64,000 bases of DNA from contig JBILBF010000003.1 of assembly GCA_044353855.1 (NCBI GenBank), forward strand, positions 248,001-312,000. The letters are read 5' to 3'. Shown here in pieces: positions 16,822-24,982 of this stretch; the stretch's first letter is position 1, and each line of letters opens with the position of its first letter. The DNA comes from UKL13-3 sp044353855 (GTDB lineage Bacteria > Bacteroidota > Bacteroidia > UKL13-3). A program made the translations under genes and the position numbers. The notes beneath the pieces are model-generated. The model had not been told where the DNA came from. It worked only from the letters and a program-made list of their open reading frames with translations, and did no database searches.

Positions 16822-16947
16822 TTAATCATTAATTATCTCGCCTTCGAAATCGTGCATTTTGGTTATATTTCCACTATTATTAATATCGCGCAATTGCACA
16901 AATTCAAATTCTTTTTTCTGCATCACCTTGTAAAACCCTTCAAAAAA
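16822..16947 (-). pseudogene. Truncated ORF fragment at the right junction of the block
   Basis: Read on the minus strand, an open frame of 41 codons ends in TAA at 16822-16824. It reads like the C terminus of a soluble protein (FEGFYKVMQKKEFEFVQLRD, then INNSGNITKMHDFEGEIIND). Immediately upstream in frame is a TAG at 16948-16950, and four bases further the 68-bp repeat begins. It has no start codon apart from an internal GTG-ATG. I do not recognise the family. The abrupt end at the repeat suggests a gene cut by the event that placed the repeat here. Confidence 0.45.
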
Positions 16948-16953
16948 CTACAA

Positions 16954-17021
16954 TAAATTATTCAAATCGATGTATAATAGAATCCCGTTTCGCTTTATTG
17001 CTGAATGGGATTTTTTTATTT
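16954..17021 (+). repeat. 68-bp direct repeat, copy 2
   Basis: 67 of 68 bases identical to 10016-10083, in the same orientation, 6,938 bases away. The identity ends sharply at both sides. Confidence 0.95.
16981..17018 (+). terminator. Terminator within repeat copy 2, upstream of dprA
   Basis: Same hairpin and T run as at 10043, except that T 17002 breaks one C-G pair. It lies 27 bases before the dprA ATG, so it either ends transcription from the redox block or attenuates dprA. Confidence 0.75.
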
Positions 17022-17045
17022 AAATCCATTCGATTAAATTCCCCT

Positions 17046-18155
17046 ATGCCTTCGGTTGCCGCCTCTAAATTGATTCATCAAATTGCCATTACCTTAATTC
17101 CTGGTGTGGGCGATGTATTGGCCAAAAATTTAATAAGCTATTGTGGAGGAGTAGAACAGGTATTTAAAACCAAAAAGGCACATTTACTTAGAATTCCCGG
17201 TGTGGGTGAAAAAATTGCCCAGGAGGTTGTCAATTTTAAGGATTTTGAAAGGGCTGAAAAAGAAGTAGCTTTCATCGAAAAACATAAAGTATGTACTTTT
17301 TTTTATAGTGATCCAGCCTATCCTGCACGTTTGAAACAATTGGACGATGCTCCTGCTTTATTGTATTATTTAGGCAATGCCGATTTAAACAATGCAAAAA
17401 TTGTAGGCATAGTTGGAACACGGAAGGCAAGCGAATATGGGAAAGCGTGTGTTGAAAGGCTGGTAGCCGATCTTACAGAAATGGGTTGTTTGGTGCTGAG
17501 TGGATTGGCTTATGGCATTGATATTTATGCCCATAAAGCGGCCTTAAAACACCAACTTCCTACTGTTGGAGTAATGGCTCATGGACTTGATCGAATTTAT
17601 CCCAATCAACATACTGCTACTGCAAAAAAAATGATTGACAATGGTGGATTGCTCACTGAGTTTATGAGTGAAACCAATCCGGATAGGGAGAATTTTCCTA
17701 AGCGCAACCGCATTGTGGCCGGATTGTGTGATGTGCTCATTGTGGTTGAAACTGCCGAACGAGGTGGGGCGATGATTACGGCTGAATTAGCCAATGGTTA
17801 CAATAAAGATGTGGCGGCCTTTCCGGGAAGAGTAAACGATGAGTATAGTAAGGGTTGCAATAAATTAATCAAATCCAATAAGGCTACCTTAATCACTGGT
17901 GTTGATGATTTATACTATTTAATGGGATGGAATAGTCAAGCTCCCAAACCACAACCTCAACAGGTATTGATGCTTAATTTATCAGCCGAAGAAGCAATCA
18001 TTTATAATTATATTAAAACCAAAAACAAAGTGGGTATTGATGAAATGGCATTTGAATTACAAATTGACTCTAGCAACTTATCCCTCCAATTATTAGAAAT
18101 GGAATTTAAAGGCGTAATACGAACATTACCCGGAAAACAATATGAGTTGGTTTAA
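17046..18155 (+). CDS. dprA: DNA-processing protein DprA
   Basis: From ATG 17046 (MPSVAASKLIHQIAIT) 369 residues. DprA loads RecA on incoming single-stranded DNA in natural transformation. An N-terminal helix-hairpin-helix/SAM-like region (LIPGVGDVLAKNLI, RIPGVGEKIAQEVV) precedes the Rossmann DprA domain with VGIVGTRKASEYGKA, LSGLAYGIDIYAHKAAL, NFPKRNRIVAGLCD and VVETAERGGAMITA. A C-terminal winged helix (residues about 310-369) follows, as in the long DprA form. The frame opens earlier, at 16998, but that part lies inside the terminator hairpin. A TAA ends it 52 bases before phoA. Confidence 0.95.
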   Translation: MPSVAASKLIHQIAITLIPGVGDVLAKNLISYCGGVEQVFKTKKAHLLRIPGVGEKIAQEVVNFKDFERAEKEVAFIEKHKVCTFFYSDPAYPARLKQLDDAPALLYYLGNADLNNAKIVGIVGTRKASEYGKACVERLVADLTEMGCLVLSGLAYGIDIYAHKAALKHQLPTVGVMAHGLDRIYPNQHTATAKKMIDNGGLLTEFMSETNPDRENFPKRNRIVAGLCDVLIVVETAERGGAMITAELANGYNKDVAAFPGRVNDEYSKGCNKLIKSNKATLITGVDDLYYLMGWNSQAPKPQPQQVLMLNLSAEEAIIYNYIKTKNKVGIDEMAFELQIDSSNLSLQLLEMEFKGVIRTLPGKQYELV

Positions 18156-18194
18156 ATATTAACGTTTTCCTGATTAACATGTTACCATTAAACA

Positions 18195-18202
18195 TACCTT
18201 TG
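18195..18202 (+). promoter_or_regulatory. -7 promoter element of the alkaline phosphatase gene
   Basis: TACCTTTG, a perfect TAnnTTTG, ends five bases before the ATG. The predicted transcript would start at or beside the start codon. No convincing -33 TTG is at the usual distance. Confidence 0.5.
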
Positions 18203-18207
18203 CCAAC

Positions 18208-19296
18208 ATGAAAAATAAAATTTTAATAGGAATTACTTTTATAGGAATTTGTATCACAAGCATTGTATTATTTTCATTTACAAAATCCAAACCTAACAAG
18301 CCCAAAAAGGTTATTTTTTTAATTGGTGATGGAATGGGATTAACACAAATAAGTGGTGCGATGAGCGAATACAAGGGGCAAAATGCTTTTGAACGATTCC
18401 CCGTTATTGGCTTAAGTAAAACCCAATCGGCAGATGATTATGTAACCGATAGTGGTGCTGGAGCAACTGTATTTTCAATTGGTAAAAAAACATTCAATGG
18501 TGCCATTGGTGTTGGTGCAGATACAGTAGCTTATGAAAATTTATTTGAGAAACTTAAAAAACAATATTGGGCAACTGGAGTTGTGGTTACATCATCAGTT
18601 ACGCATGCAACTCCAGCATCATTTTATGCCCATGTAGGCAGCAGAAACAGTGAAGATGATATTGCATCATTTTTATTAAAAGGCAATTGTGATATTGCCA
18701 TTGGTGGTGGTTATAATTATTTTAATAAGCGAAAAGATGGCAGAGATATTTACTCAGAACTCGAGCAAAAAGGATTTGTTACTGTATTTGATTCCATCAA
18801 CACATACAAAAACCAAACTGCTACTAAATTAGTATATACTTTATCGCTTGATGGTATGAAACGTGTGATGGACGGGAGAGGGAGTTACTTAAAATCAGCT
18901 TCGCTCAATGCTATTGAATTACTTTCACAAAACAAAAACGGTTATTTTTTAATGATTGAAGGTTCTCAAATTGATTGGGGCGGACATGCAATGGATTATC
19001 AATACATGAAAACAGAATTATATGATTTTAACGAAACGTTAAATGCCGTTTTGGATTATGCCCAAAAAGAAAAAGATGTTCTTGTTGTAGTTACTGCCGA
19101 CCATGAAACAGGTGGATTGGCATTAACAATTAACAAAGAAAACAAAAAATCATTTATACCCAAATACACTTACAACAAACATACAGGAGTTATGGTGCCA
19201 GTGTTTGCTTATGGTCCAGGCGCGGAACAGTTTGGAGGAATATATGAAAACACAGCTATATTTGATACCTTCAAACAATTGTTAAACCTTAACTAA
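18208..19296 (+). CDS. Alkaline phosphatase
   Basis: 362 residues, N-terminal signal/anchor (residues 5-25). Alkaline-phosphatase superfamily motifs are in order: metal-binding LIGDGMGLTQ, the nucleophile region TDSGAGATVFSIG (phosphorylated Ser in DSG), SVTHATPASFYAH, MIEGSQIDWGGHAMD, and the zinc ligands in ADHETGGL and KHTGVMVPVFAYGPG. It releases phosphate from monoesters in the periplasm. At 362 residues it is shorter than E. coli PhoA (471) and matches the compact form of marine and Bacteroidota enzymes. Its stop overlaps the ATG of the next gene by one base. Confidence 0.9.
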   Translation: MKNKILIGITFIGICITSIVLFSFTKSKPNKPKKVIFLIGDGMGLTQISGAMSEYKGQNAFERFPVIGLSKTQSADDYVTDSGAGATVFSIGKKTFNGAIGVGADTVAYENLFEKLKKQYWATGVVVTSSVTHATPASFYAHVGSRNSEDDIASFLLKGNCDIAIGGGYNYFNKRKDGRDIYSELEQKGFVTVFDSINTYKNQTATKLVYTLSLDGMKRVMDGRGSYLKSASLNAIELLSQNKNGYFLMIEGSQIDWGGHAMDYQYMKTELYDFNETLNAVLDYAQKEKDVLVVVTADHETGGLALTINKENKKSFIPKYTYNKHTGVMVPVFAYGPGAEQFGGIYENTAIFDTFKQLLNLN

Positions 19297-19553
19297 TGAA
19301 TACGCTAAAAATAGTATTGCTTATAGGAACTGTTGCTGCTGTTGTGCTTTTTTTTTATGTAATTCTTCCCAAATTAAACTTGTCGCACAAATCAGGAATG
19401 ATTTTTAGAGCATTGCTTTTTTTTTCGCTAATAGGTTATTTGGCTTACGACTTTTTTCTTAAAGAAAAATACGGTTATATACTCGTTTTGATAGGTGGTA
19501 GTATTGCATTTGTACTTTTAATGCGAGCCAGGAAAAGTGAAGAGCAAGACTAA
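19296..19553 (+). CDS. Small three-helix membrane protein
   Basis: 85 residues with three hydrophobic segments (about 5-25, 37-53 and 59-75) and charged tails. The ATG overlaps the phoA stop (TAATG), so translation is coupled to the phosphatase. No family is recognised. It ends one base from the convergent gene at 19555. Confidence 0.6.
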   Translation: MNTLKIVLLIGTVAAVVLFFYVILPKLNLSHKSGMIFRALLFFSLIGYLAYDFFLKEKYGYILVLIGGSIAFVLLMRARKSEEQD

Positions 19554-19554
19554 A

Positions 19555-20025
19555 CTACAAATTATCAATCTCTTTCCGATAATCATACTGAATATCTTCA
19601 TGTAATTTTCCTAACTCCTTGTTAATTTTTTTGAGTTGTGCAGCATACATATTTATGATAACTGTACTCTCGTAAAAACTATTGGGTAATTTTTTAAATT
19701 GCTTTAAAAAATGAATCAGCAATTCAACTGTGGTTTCGCTTTTGCTTGAATACTTTATATGCTTGCCTATCCCACGAAGAATTTTTCGAATTGTTTTTTT
19801 AGCAAAATAAACTGTTGTTCGATTAACTTCTTTAAACTGTTCTTCAACTTCAGCTTTAATATTGTTGATGTAAGTTTGCTCATCGTGTGATTCAAACAAC
19901 AGATAATGCAACAACTCTTTATTCTCTTTTTTATACTTACCTAATCGTATCATTAGCTCAACCAATTGAGGCTGTGCCATCGTATTTAATTCTTTTTTAA
20001 GATGAGCTAAAGAAGATGTTTCCAT
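19555..20025 (-). CDS. Conserved-looking helical protein of unknown function
   Basis: 156 residues, entirely charged and helical, with no signal peptide or membrane segment. Lys/Glu-rich heptad-like stretches (LKKELNTMAQPQLVELMIRL, AEVEEQFKEVNRTTVYFAKK, IRKILRGIGKHIKYS) suggest a soluble helical bundle. I do not recognise the family. It follows a lipoprotein gene on the same strand with a 4-base gap, which suggests an operon with 20030-20416 and perhaps with the flavin reductase gene. Confidence 0.6.
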   Translation of the reverse strand: METSSLAHLKKELNTMAQPQLVELMIRLGKYKKENKELLHYLLFESHDEQTYINNIKAEVEEQFKEVNRTTVYFAKKTIRKILRGIGKHIKYSSKSETTVELLIHFLKQFKKLPNSFYESTVIINMYAAQLKKINKELGKLHEDIQYDYRKEIDNL

Positions 20026-20029
20026 TCAA

Positions 20030-20416
20030 TTAACGGAGTATCAATTTGCGGGTAAGTATTCGTTGTGGGAGTATTTGAGCTACTGTAGTATCATGTAACG
20101 TTCCTAATGTGTTTTTTCCGGTGAGGTAATAATTACCTTGTAAAATATAGCCAAAATCAACTCTACCATTAGCTCCAGCAGAAATTGTATACAATGGAAT
20201 ATTACGTTTTACATCATCATAAGTAAGAAACAAACTTGCAGTTGAAGCAGAAATTATATTCCCATTTACATCATACACATCCACATATAATCTGCCTGCA
20301 ACATCAGAAGAATCGGTTGTTACAATCGTTTGTGTCGGTGTTGTACTATCATCCTTTTTGGTACATGCAGTAATTGAAAGCATGAATAAAATAAATGTAA
20401 TTAAAGTTGTTTTCAT
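20030..20416 (-). CDS. Small lipoprotein of unknown function
   Basis: 128 residues; lipobox ITAC with Cys 18, a Thr/Ser/Asp-rich linker, then a single beta-sandwich-like domain (GRLYVDVYDVNGNIISAS, GANGRVDFGYILQGNYYL) resembling carboxypeptidase-regulatory/SdrD-type folds. No enzyme motif. It lies 10 bases after the flavin reductase gene and 4 before the helical protein gene. Confidence 0.6.
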   Translation of the reverse strand: MKTTLITFILFMLSITACTKKDDSTTPTQTIVTTDSSDVAGRLYVDVYDVNGNIISASTASLFLTYDDVKRNIPLYTISAGANGRVDFGYILQGNYYLTGKNTLGTLHDTTVAQILPQRILTRKLILR

Positions 20417-20426
20417 CGTTTAAATT

Positions 20427-21314
20427 TTAACTCAATAATACTTTCCAAGCATCAACAGCCTTGTTGCTTTCTAAAAACAAATGCGCCATTTGGTGCAATC
20501 CTTTTTCCAATGCTAGTGAATCACCAACATAATCCGAATGCAATTTCTGAAGGTCTTTATGCATACGTTTAAATACTTCAATACTATCAGCATCGGGCAA
20601 TATTTGCTCATTGGCAAGCATTCCCAAATCATTGCCTGTTAATATTTTGCTTAATCTGATTGCTTCTGGTAATGCATCAACACCCATACCTAAATTTTTA
20701 TTGGGTTTGGGGACTTCAAATAATCCTTTATTGACTCTTACATAATAATCATAACCTGCACGAGCAACCAAATCTAGTTTTTCTTGATCAATACCACCAG
20801 TTGCAGTCATAACCTCATCTGCAACATGCATCAGTAACATTTCGCAAATAATTAAATTACCTGCTCCACCTTCTTCACCTGTATAAATTACATCGCGAAC
20901 TTTACATTCAAATTGTACAGGAGATTCTTTCACCCTATAGGGTTTTACCTTGTGTGATTCCAATTGCGTAAACCCAGATTTTACAAATTCATTTGTACCT
21001 TTTGGATACTCGCAACTGGCCAAACTCATTTGCTGAACCATATTATAATTTACAACGTTGATAACCACTTCACCCGTTTCCAAAACATTTTCCAACGTAT
21101 GCTTAATGGTATTGTCACGAACCCTTCGAGCAGGTGAAAAAATAAGTGTTGTTGGATTGCTTCCAAAAATATTAAAAAAACTAAACGGGCTTAGATTCGA
21201 ATTTCCTTGTTTATCAATTGTGCTGGCAAAACAAATTGGCCTAGGTGCAATTGCTGTAAGCAACATATTGTGAAACGCTGCAAGTGGTTTATCTTTAGGT
21301 CCTATCGTTCTCAT
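20427..21314 (-). CDS. Flavin reductase-like FMN-binding protein
   Basis: 295 residues. The N-terminal 200 residues form the split-barrel FMN-binding domain of the flavin reductase/DIM6-NTAB family: AIAPRPICFASTIDKQGNSN, LSPFSFFNIFGSNPTTLIFS, VVINVVNYNMVQQM. Proteins of this subgroup are longer than HpaC-type reductases because of a C-terminal helical extension, seen here from about residue 205. They use FMN; the physiological substrate is not known. An ATG start directly precedes the domain. Two small genes follow closely on the same strand. Confidence 0.85.
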   Translation of the reverse strand: MRTIGPKDKPLAAFHNMLLTAIAPRPICFASTIDKQGNSNLSPFSFFNIFGSNPTTLIFSPARRVRDNTIKHTLENVLETGEVVINVVNYNMVQQMSLASCEYPKGTNEFVKSGFTQLESHKVKPYRVKESPVQFECKVRDVIYTGEEGGAGNLIICEMLLMHVADEVMTATGGIDQEKLDLVARAGYDYYVRVNKGLFEVPKPNKNLGMGVDALPEAIRLSKILTGNDLGMLANEQILPDADSIEVFKRMHKDLQKLHSDYVGDSLALEKGLHQMAHLFLESNKAVDAWKVLLS

Positions 21315-21449
21315 TTATCAATTATTCTTTAGTTCGAAATTCAATGGTGTGTATTCATTATTGTCAACCGTTATTTTCCCATAAATCTTATAGATAACGC
21401 AGATATAATTCCTAGGATATATCACTAACTCCTATCTGCTATTAGCTAA

Positions 21450-21878
21450 TCACTCTTCCTTCGGAAAAACATCAATCTCTCTCATTTCTTTTACAAACTC
21501 TCCATAGGTACCCAAGAATTTTGTAGCTTTCACTGTTCTGTCATCTATCCAATGGTAGTTACCTCCTCGTGGTTTGCCAAACATAATGCCATGGTATTTA
21601 AAGCCATGTTTGTTGAGCCAAATCTCAGTATTCTCTCGATGAGATTCTAAACGTGATGTAAAAAAAGTAATAACATGACCTTCATCATACCACTTATTTA
21701 CATACTCTTTTGCATGAGGAATTTCCTCGCAGGTAAGCATGCGTTCTGGCTCTTCATTGGGAACATCTTCGCATATAGTTCCGTCAATATCTATCAAATA
21801 ATTTTTGATATGATCAGGTAATAACGGACTTGCATTTTTACCGTTTGCATCTAAATGTGCTCCTAATTGTATATCCAT
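21450..21878 (-). CDS. HAD-superfamily phosphatase-like protein
   Basis: 142 residues with HAD motif I DIDGT (Asp 30 and Asp 32 in LIDIDGTICED), motif II-like TSR in VITFFTSRLESHRENT, a conserved Lys in FGKPRGG and an acidic motif in YHWIDDRTVKA. Homologues are often called phosphoheptose isomerase or capsular-polysaccharide proteins without evidence; a small cytosolic phosphatase is the safest reading. The ATG overlaps the tyrS stop codon by one base, so the pair is translationally coupled. The ORF ends about 130 bases upstream of the flavin reductase gene. Confidence 0.75.
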   Translation of the reverse strand: MDIQLGAHLDANGKNASPLLPDHIKNYLIDIDGTICEDVPNEEPERMLTCEEIPHAKEYVNKWYDEGHVITFFTSRLESHRENTEIWLNKHGFKYHGIMFGKPRGGNYHWIDDRTVKATKFLGTYGEFVKEMREIDVFPKEE

Positions 21879-23158
21879 TATTGAGCAATGATTAAGTAAT
21901 AATTTTTCTTTCCTTTTTGAGCCAATATATATTTTCCATTCAATAAATGGCTATTATTTAAAAACGATTCAGGGTTATCCATTTTTTGTTTATTAATTGA
22001 CACTCCTCCACCAATTACCATTTTACGGGCTTCACCACGTGACGGAAATATGTGTGTTTTATCGCTCAACAGTTCTACAATATTCATACCTACTTCGAGC
22101 TCTGCTTTTGCAATGGTACTTTGCGGTACACCTTCAAATACATCCAAAAACGTTTCTTCATCCAACTTATTCAGATCATCGGCAGTACTTGCACCAAATA
22201 AAATATTTGAAGCTTCAACTGCAGTTTTGTATGCTGTATCGCCATGCACACGGATGGTAATATCTTTTGCCAATGCTTTTTGCAATACTCTTAGATGCGG
22301 AGCTGCATCGTGTTCAATTTCCAAAGATTCAATTTCTGTTTTACCCAATAGTGTAAAAATCCGAATCCAACTTTTAACATCTACATCACTTGCATTTAAC
22401 CAAAACTGGTAAAATTTATATGGTGATGTTTTTTGAGAATCTAACCAAATGGCACCACTTTCTGTTTTGCCAAATTTTGTTCCATCACTTTTTTTAATTA
22501 ATTGAGTGGTTAAAGCAAAAGCTTCGCCTCCATCTTTTCTACGAATCAACTCAGTTCCCGTAACAATATTTCCCCACTGATCGCTTCCTCCCATTTGTAT
22601 TTTGATACCATGGTTTTTCCATAAATAGTAAAAATCATACCCTTGTACCAACTGATAAGTAAATTCTGTAAACGACATTCCTGTATCACCTTCTAAGCGT
22701 TTTTTCACGCTATCTTTAGCCATCATGTAATTTACGGTAATATGTTTTCCAACATCTCGTATAAATGTTAAAAACGAAAAGTCTTTAAACCAATCGTAAT
22801 TGTTAACCATTACGGCACCATTTGTACCCGTAAAATCTAAAAACTTTTCCAACTGCGATTGCAAGCCTGCAACATTTTTGTTCAAAGTTACTTCATCTAA
22901 CAAATTGCGCTCATCACTCTTTCCACTTGGATCTCCAACCATTCCTGTTGCTCCACCCACTAATGCAAAAGGTTTATGTCCTGCTCGCTGAAAATGAATT
23001 AATGTCATTACTTGCATTAAATGCCCTACGTGCATCGAATCAGCTGTTGGGTCAAAACCGATATATCCATTACACATTTCTTTGTTCATGGTTTCTTCTG
23101 TTCCAGGCATAATATCTTGGAGCATTCCTCTCCAGCGCATTTCTTCAACAAAATTCAT
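21878..23158 (-). CDS. tyrS: Tyrosyl-tRNA synthetase
   Basis: 426 residues, class I synthetase. The HIGH-like motif is HVGHL in DPTADSMHVGHLMQVM; the KMSKS counterpart is KFGKT in KKSDGTKFGKTESGAIW; tyrosine-binding GSDQWGN is present. A C-terminal S4-like RNA-binding domain carries SRGEARKMVIGGGVSIN. Length matches the bacterial TyrRS group. The stop codon overlaps the ATG of a HAD protein. The start region faces gcvT divergently across 272 bases. Confidence 0.97.
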   Translation of the reverse strand: MNFVEEMRWRGMLQDIMPGTEETMNKEMCNGYIGFDPTADSMHVGHLMQVMTLIHFQRAGHKPFALVGGATGMVGDPSGKSDERNLLDEVTLNKNVAGLQSQLEKFLDFTGTNGAVMVNNYDWFKDFSFLTFIRDVGKHITVNYMMAKDSVKKRLEGDTGMSFTEFTYQLVQGYDFYYLWKNHGIKIQMGGSDQWGNIVTGTELIRRKDGGEAFALTTQLIKKSDGTKFGKTESGAIWLDSQKTSPYKFYQFWLNASDVDVKSWIRIFTLLGKTEIESLEIEHDAAPHLRVLQKALAKDITIRVHGDTAYKTAVEASNILFGASTADDLNKLDEETFLDVFEGVPQSTIAKAELEVGMNIVELLSDKTHIFPSRGEARKMVIGGGVSINKQKMDNPESFLNNSHLLNGKYILAQKGKKNYYLIIAQ

Positions 23159-23329
23159 ACAATCAATATTTTATTAATCAATGGCGAAAATAAGGAAGTT
23201 TTTGAGGAAGTTGATAGTTGATGGTTCATAGCTGAGAGTAATAGTAAACTAATAGTAGCATTTAAATCAAAAATTATTCAACTTACTATTTGATTTTTAG
23301 ATAATTAATCTTAATTCCAACATCATTTA

Positions 23330-23400
23330 CACCTCTTCTCATTTGCACCTTTACACATCTTTTAACATCGTCAAATAATCAAATTACCAAGTCGTCAAAT
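23330..23400. repeat. Low-complexity intergenic tract with about 8-bp period
   Basis: Between divergent tyrS and gcvT, the plus strand reads in degenerate octamers such as CATTTGCA, CCTTTACA, CATCTTTT. Related tracts lie at 41955-42005 (opposite orientation) and 51893-51948. None has an ORF. They look like a dispersed genome-wide repeat family. Confidence 0.45.
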
Positions 23401-23430
23401 TCACTATATTGCCAACCTAAATTTATATAC

Positions 23431-24513
23431 ATGAAATACGTAGCACTCAATGATCTTCACGTTTCGCTTGGCGCAAAAATGATAGAATTTGCAGGATACA
23501 ATATGCCTGTTTTATACAATAATCTTATTCAAGAACATTTAGCTGTTCGTAATTCTATCGGTGTGTTTGATGTAAGCCACATGGGCGAGTTTGCCATCAC
23601 GGGCGAAAAGGCATTGGATTTAATTCAATCTATTACATCAAATGATGCATCAAAATTAGTTGAGGGCAAAATTCAATACAGCTGTTTAACAAATGATGAT
23701 GGAGGAATTGTAGATGATTTATTGGTGTATTGTATTCGTCCTAACTTAGAGTATTTATTGGTAGTGAATGCTAGTAATATTGAAAAAGATTGGAACTGGA
23801 TTAAGAGTAAAAATACATTTGGTGCTGAAATGAATAATTATAGCGATGCGCTATCATTGCTAGCAGTACAAGGTCCAAATGCCATTAAAGCCTTGCAAAA
23901 ACTAACAGATGTTGATTTAAGTGCAATGGAATATTATACGTTTAAAATTGGTGGAATGGCCGGTATTGATGAAGTGTGGATTTCGAACACTGGCTATACT
24001 GGTGCTGGTGGTTTTGAATTGTATTGTGAAAATAATGACGCACGCAAATTATGGGATGCTATTTTTGAAGCAGGAAAAGAGTTTGATATAAAACCTGCTG
24101 GACTTGGAGCAAGAGATACCTTACGTTTGGAAAAAGGATTTTGCCTATATGGAAACGATATAAACGATACAACTTCTCCTATTGAAGCTGGATTAGGTTG
24201 GATTACTAAATTCACCAAAAACTTTACCAAATCTGATTACCATAAATCGTTAAAAGAAAACGGTGTGTCTAAAAAATTAGTTGGATTCGAAATGTTGGAG
24301 CGTGGCGGAATTCCTCGTCAGCACCATATCATTAAGGATGCAGCGGGAACTGTAATTGGAGAAGTAACATCGGGAACACAATCACCTTCATTAAGCAAAG
24401 CCATTGGTATGGGTTATGTTGCAACAGCACATTCAAAAGTGGATAGCGAAATTTATATCGAAATTCGCGATAAGCAGGTTAAAGCTAAAGTTGTGAAAAT
24501 TCCATTTTTGTAA
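23431..24513 (+). CDS. gcvT: Aminomethyltransferase (glycine cleavage system T protein)
   Basis: 360 residues. GcvT transfers the methylene group from lipoyl-bound aminomethyl to tetrahydrofolate. Diagnostic segments are GAKMIEFAGYNMPVLY, GVFDVSHMGEF, the folate-site region TGYTGAGGFELYCENND, GLGARDTLRLEKGFCLYGND and the C-terminal beta barrel with GEVTSGTQSPSLSKAIGMGY. Length is typical. The other glycine-cleavage genes (gcvH, gcvP) are not in the window, as is common in Bacteroidota. It appears monocistronic, with 121 bases to the next ORF. Confidence 0.96.
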   Translation: MKYVALNDLHVSLGAKMIEFAGYNMPVLYNNLIQEHLAVRNSIGVFDVSHMGEFAITGEKALDLIQSITSNDASKLVEGKIQYSCLTNDDGGIVDDLLVYCIRPNLEYLLVVNASNIEKDWNWIKSKNTFGAEMNNYSDALSLLAVQGPNAIKALQKLTDVDLSAMEYYTFKIGGMAGIDEVWISNTGYTGAGGFELYCENNDARKLWDAIFEAGKEFDIKPAGLGARDTLRLEKGFCLYGNDINDTTSPIEAGLGWITKFTKNFTKSDYHKSLKENGVSKKLVGFEMLERGGIPRQHHIIKDAAGTVIGEVTSGTQSPSLSKAIGMGYVATAHSKVDSEIYIEIRDKQVKAKVVKIPFL

Positions 24514-24634
24514 GAAAATAGTTATTCCTGAATTTCTTAAATCTAATATCAATATTAAATATGTAACCAACTCGCTGGAGTTATAACTAAATAAAAATGA
24601 TGTTGCCGAATTCTCCAATACAATAAACTAACTT

Positions 24635-24982
24635 ATGCAGTTTCGATATACATTAGTTTTACTTATATTATTAACTGCTAGATTTTCTTTTGCTCAAAAC
24701 AACACCTTACATTTAGATGATTTAAAGTTTGGAATGAGTGAATATCAAATTAAGCAAATCATAGGGGAACCGACACATATTGAAACTTTTGCAACTGTAA
24801 AATATAACAGTTCCGACACTTCAATATATTGGAAATATGCTAACGAAGTAGTAATTGTAGTTACTAATCATCAATTTGATGGAATTGAAAAGAATAAAGA
24901 TGAGCTTTTAAAATACATTCAACTGAAATCTGGCAAAAAAGAGGCCGATGGACTAATTATTATAAGCCATGGAAAAAAATAA
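24635..24982 (+). CDS. Exported SmpA/OmlA-like (BamE-fold) small protein
   Basis: 115 residues, signal peptide to about residue 20 (ARFSFAQ). The mature part starts LHLDDLKFGMSEYQIKQIIG, the pattern of SmpA/OmlA (BamE-like) domains, in which a beta-alpha-alpha unit with GMS/GMT...V...GEP recurs. No lipobox, so probably soluble in the periplasm. The last 14 bases overlap the ATG of comB, implying coupled translation, although no functional link to comB is known. Confidence 0.65.
   Translation: MQFRYTLVLLILLTARFSFAQNNTLHLDDLKFGMSEYQIKQIIGEPTHIETFATVKYNSSDTSIYWKYANEVVIVVTNHQFDGIEKNKDELLKYIQLKSGKKEADGLIIISHGKK

Larger units (their letters stand above)
16611..17045. other. Intergenic region: ORF remnant, repeat copy 2, terminator
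   Basis: 16611-16821 shows no ORF or strong hairpin. A minus-strand coding-like fragment occupies 16822-16947 and the second 68-bp repeat 16954-17021. dprA begins only 24 bases after the repeat. I see no good -7 element between the terminator and dprA. Confidence 0.6.

Noticed and set aside
16998..17045. Longer dprA start at TTG 16998
   Set aside because: The extra codons are inside the terminator hairpin of repeat copy 2; family N termini fit ATG 17046.
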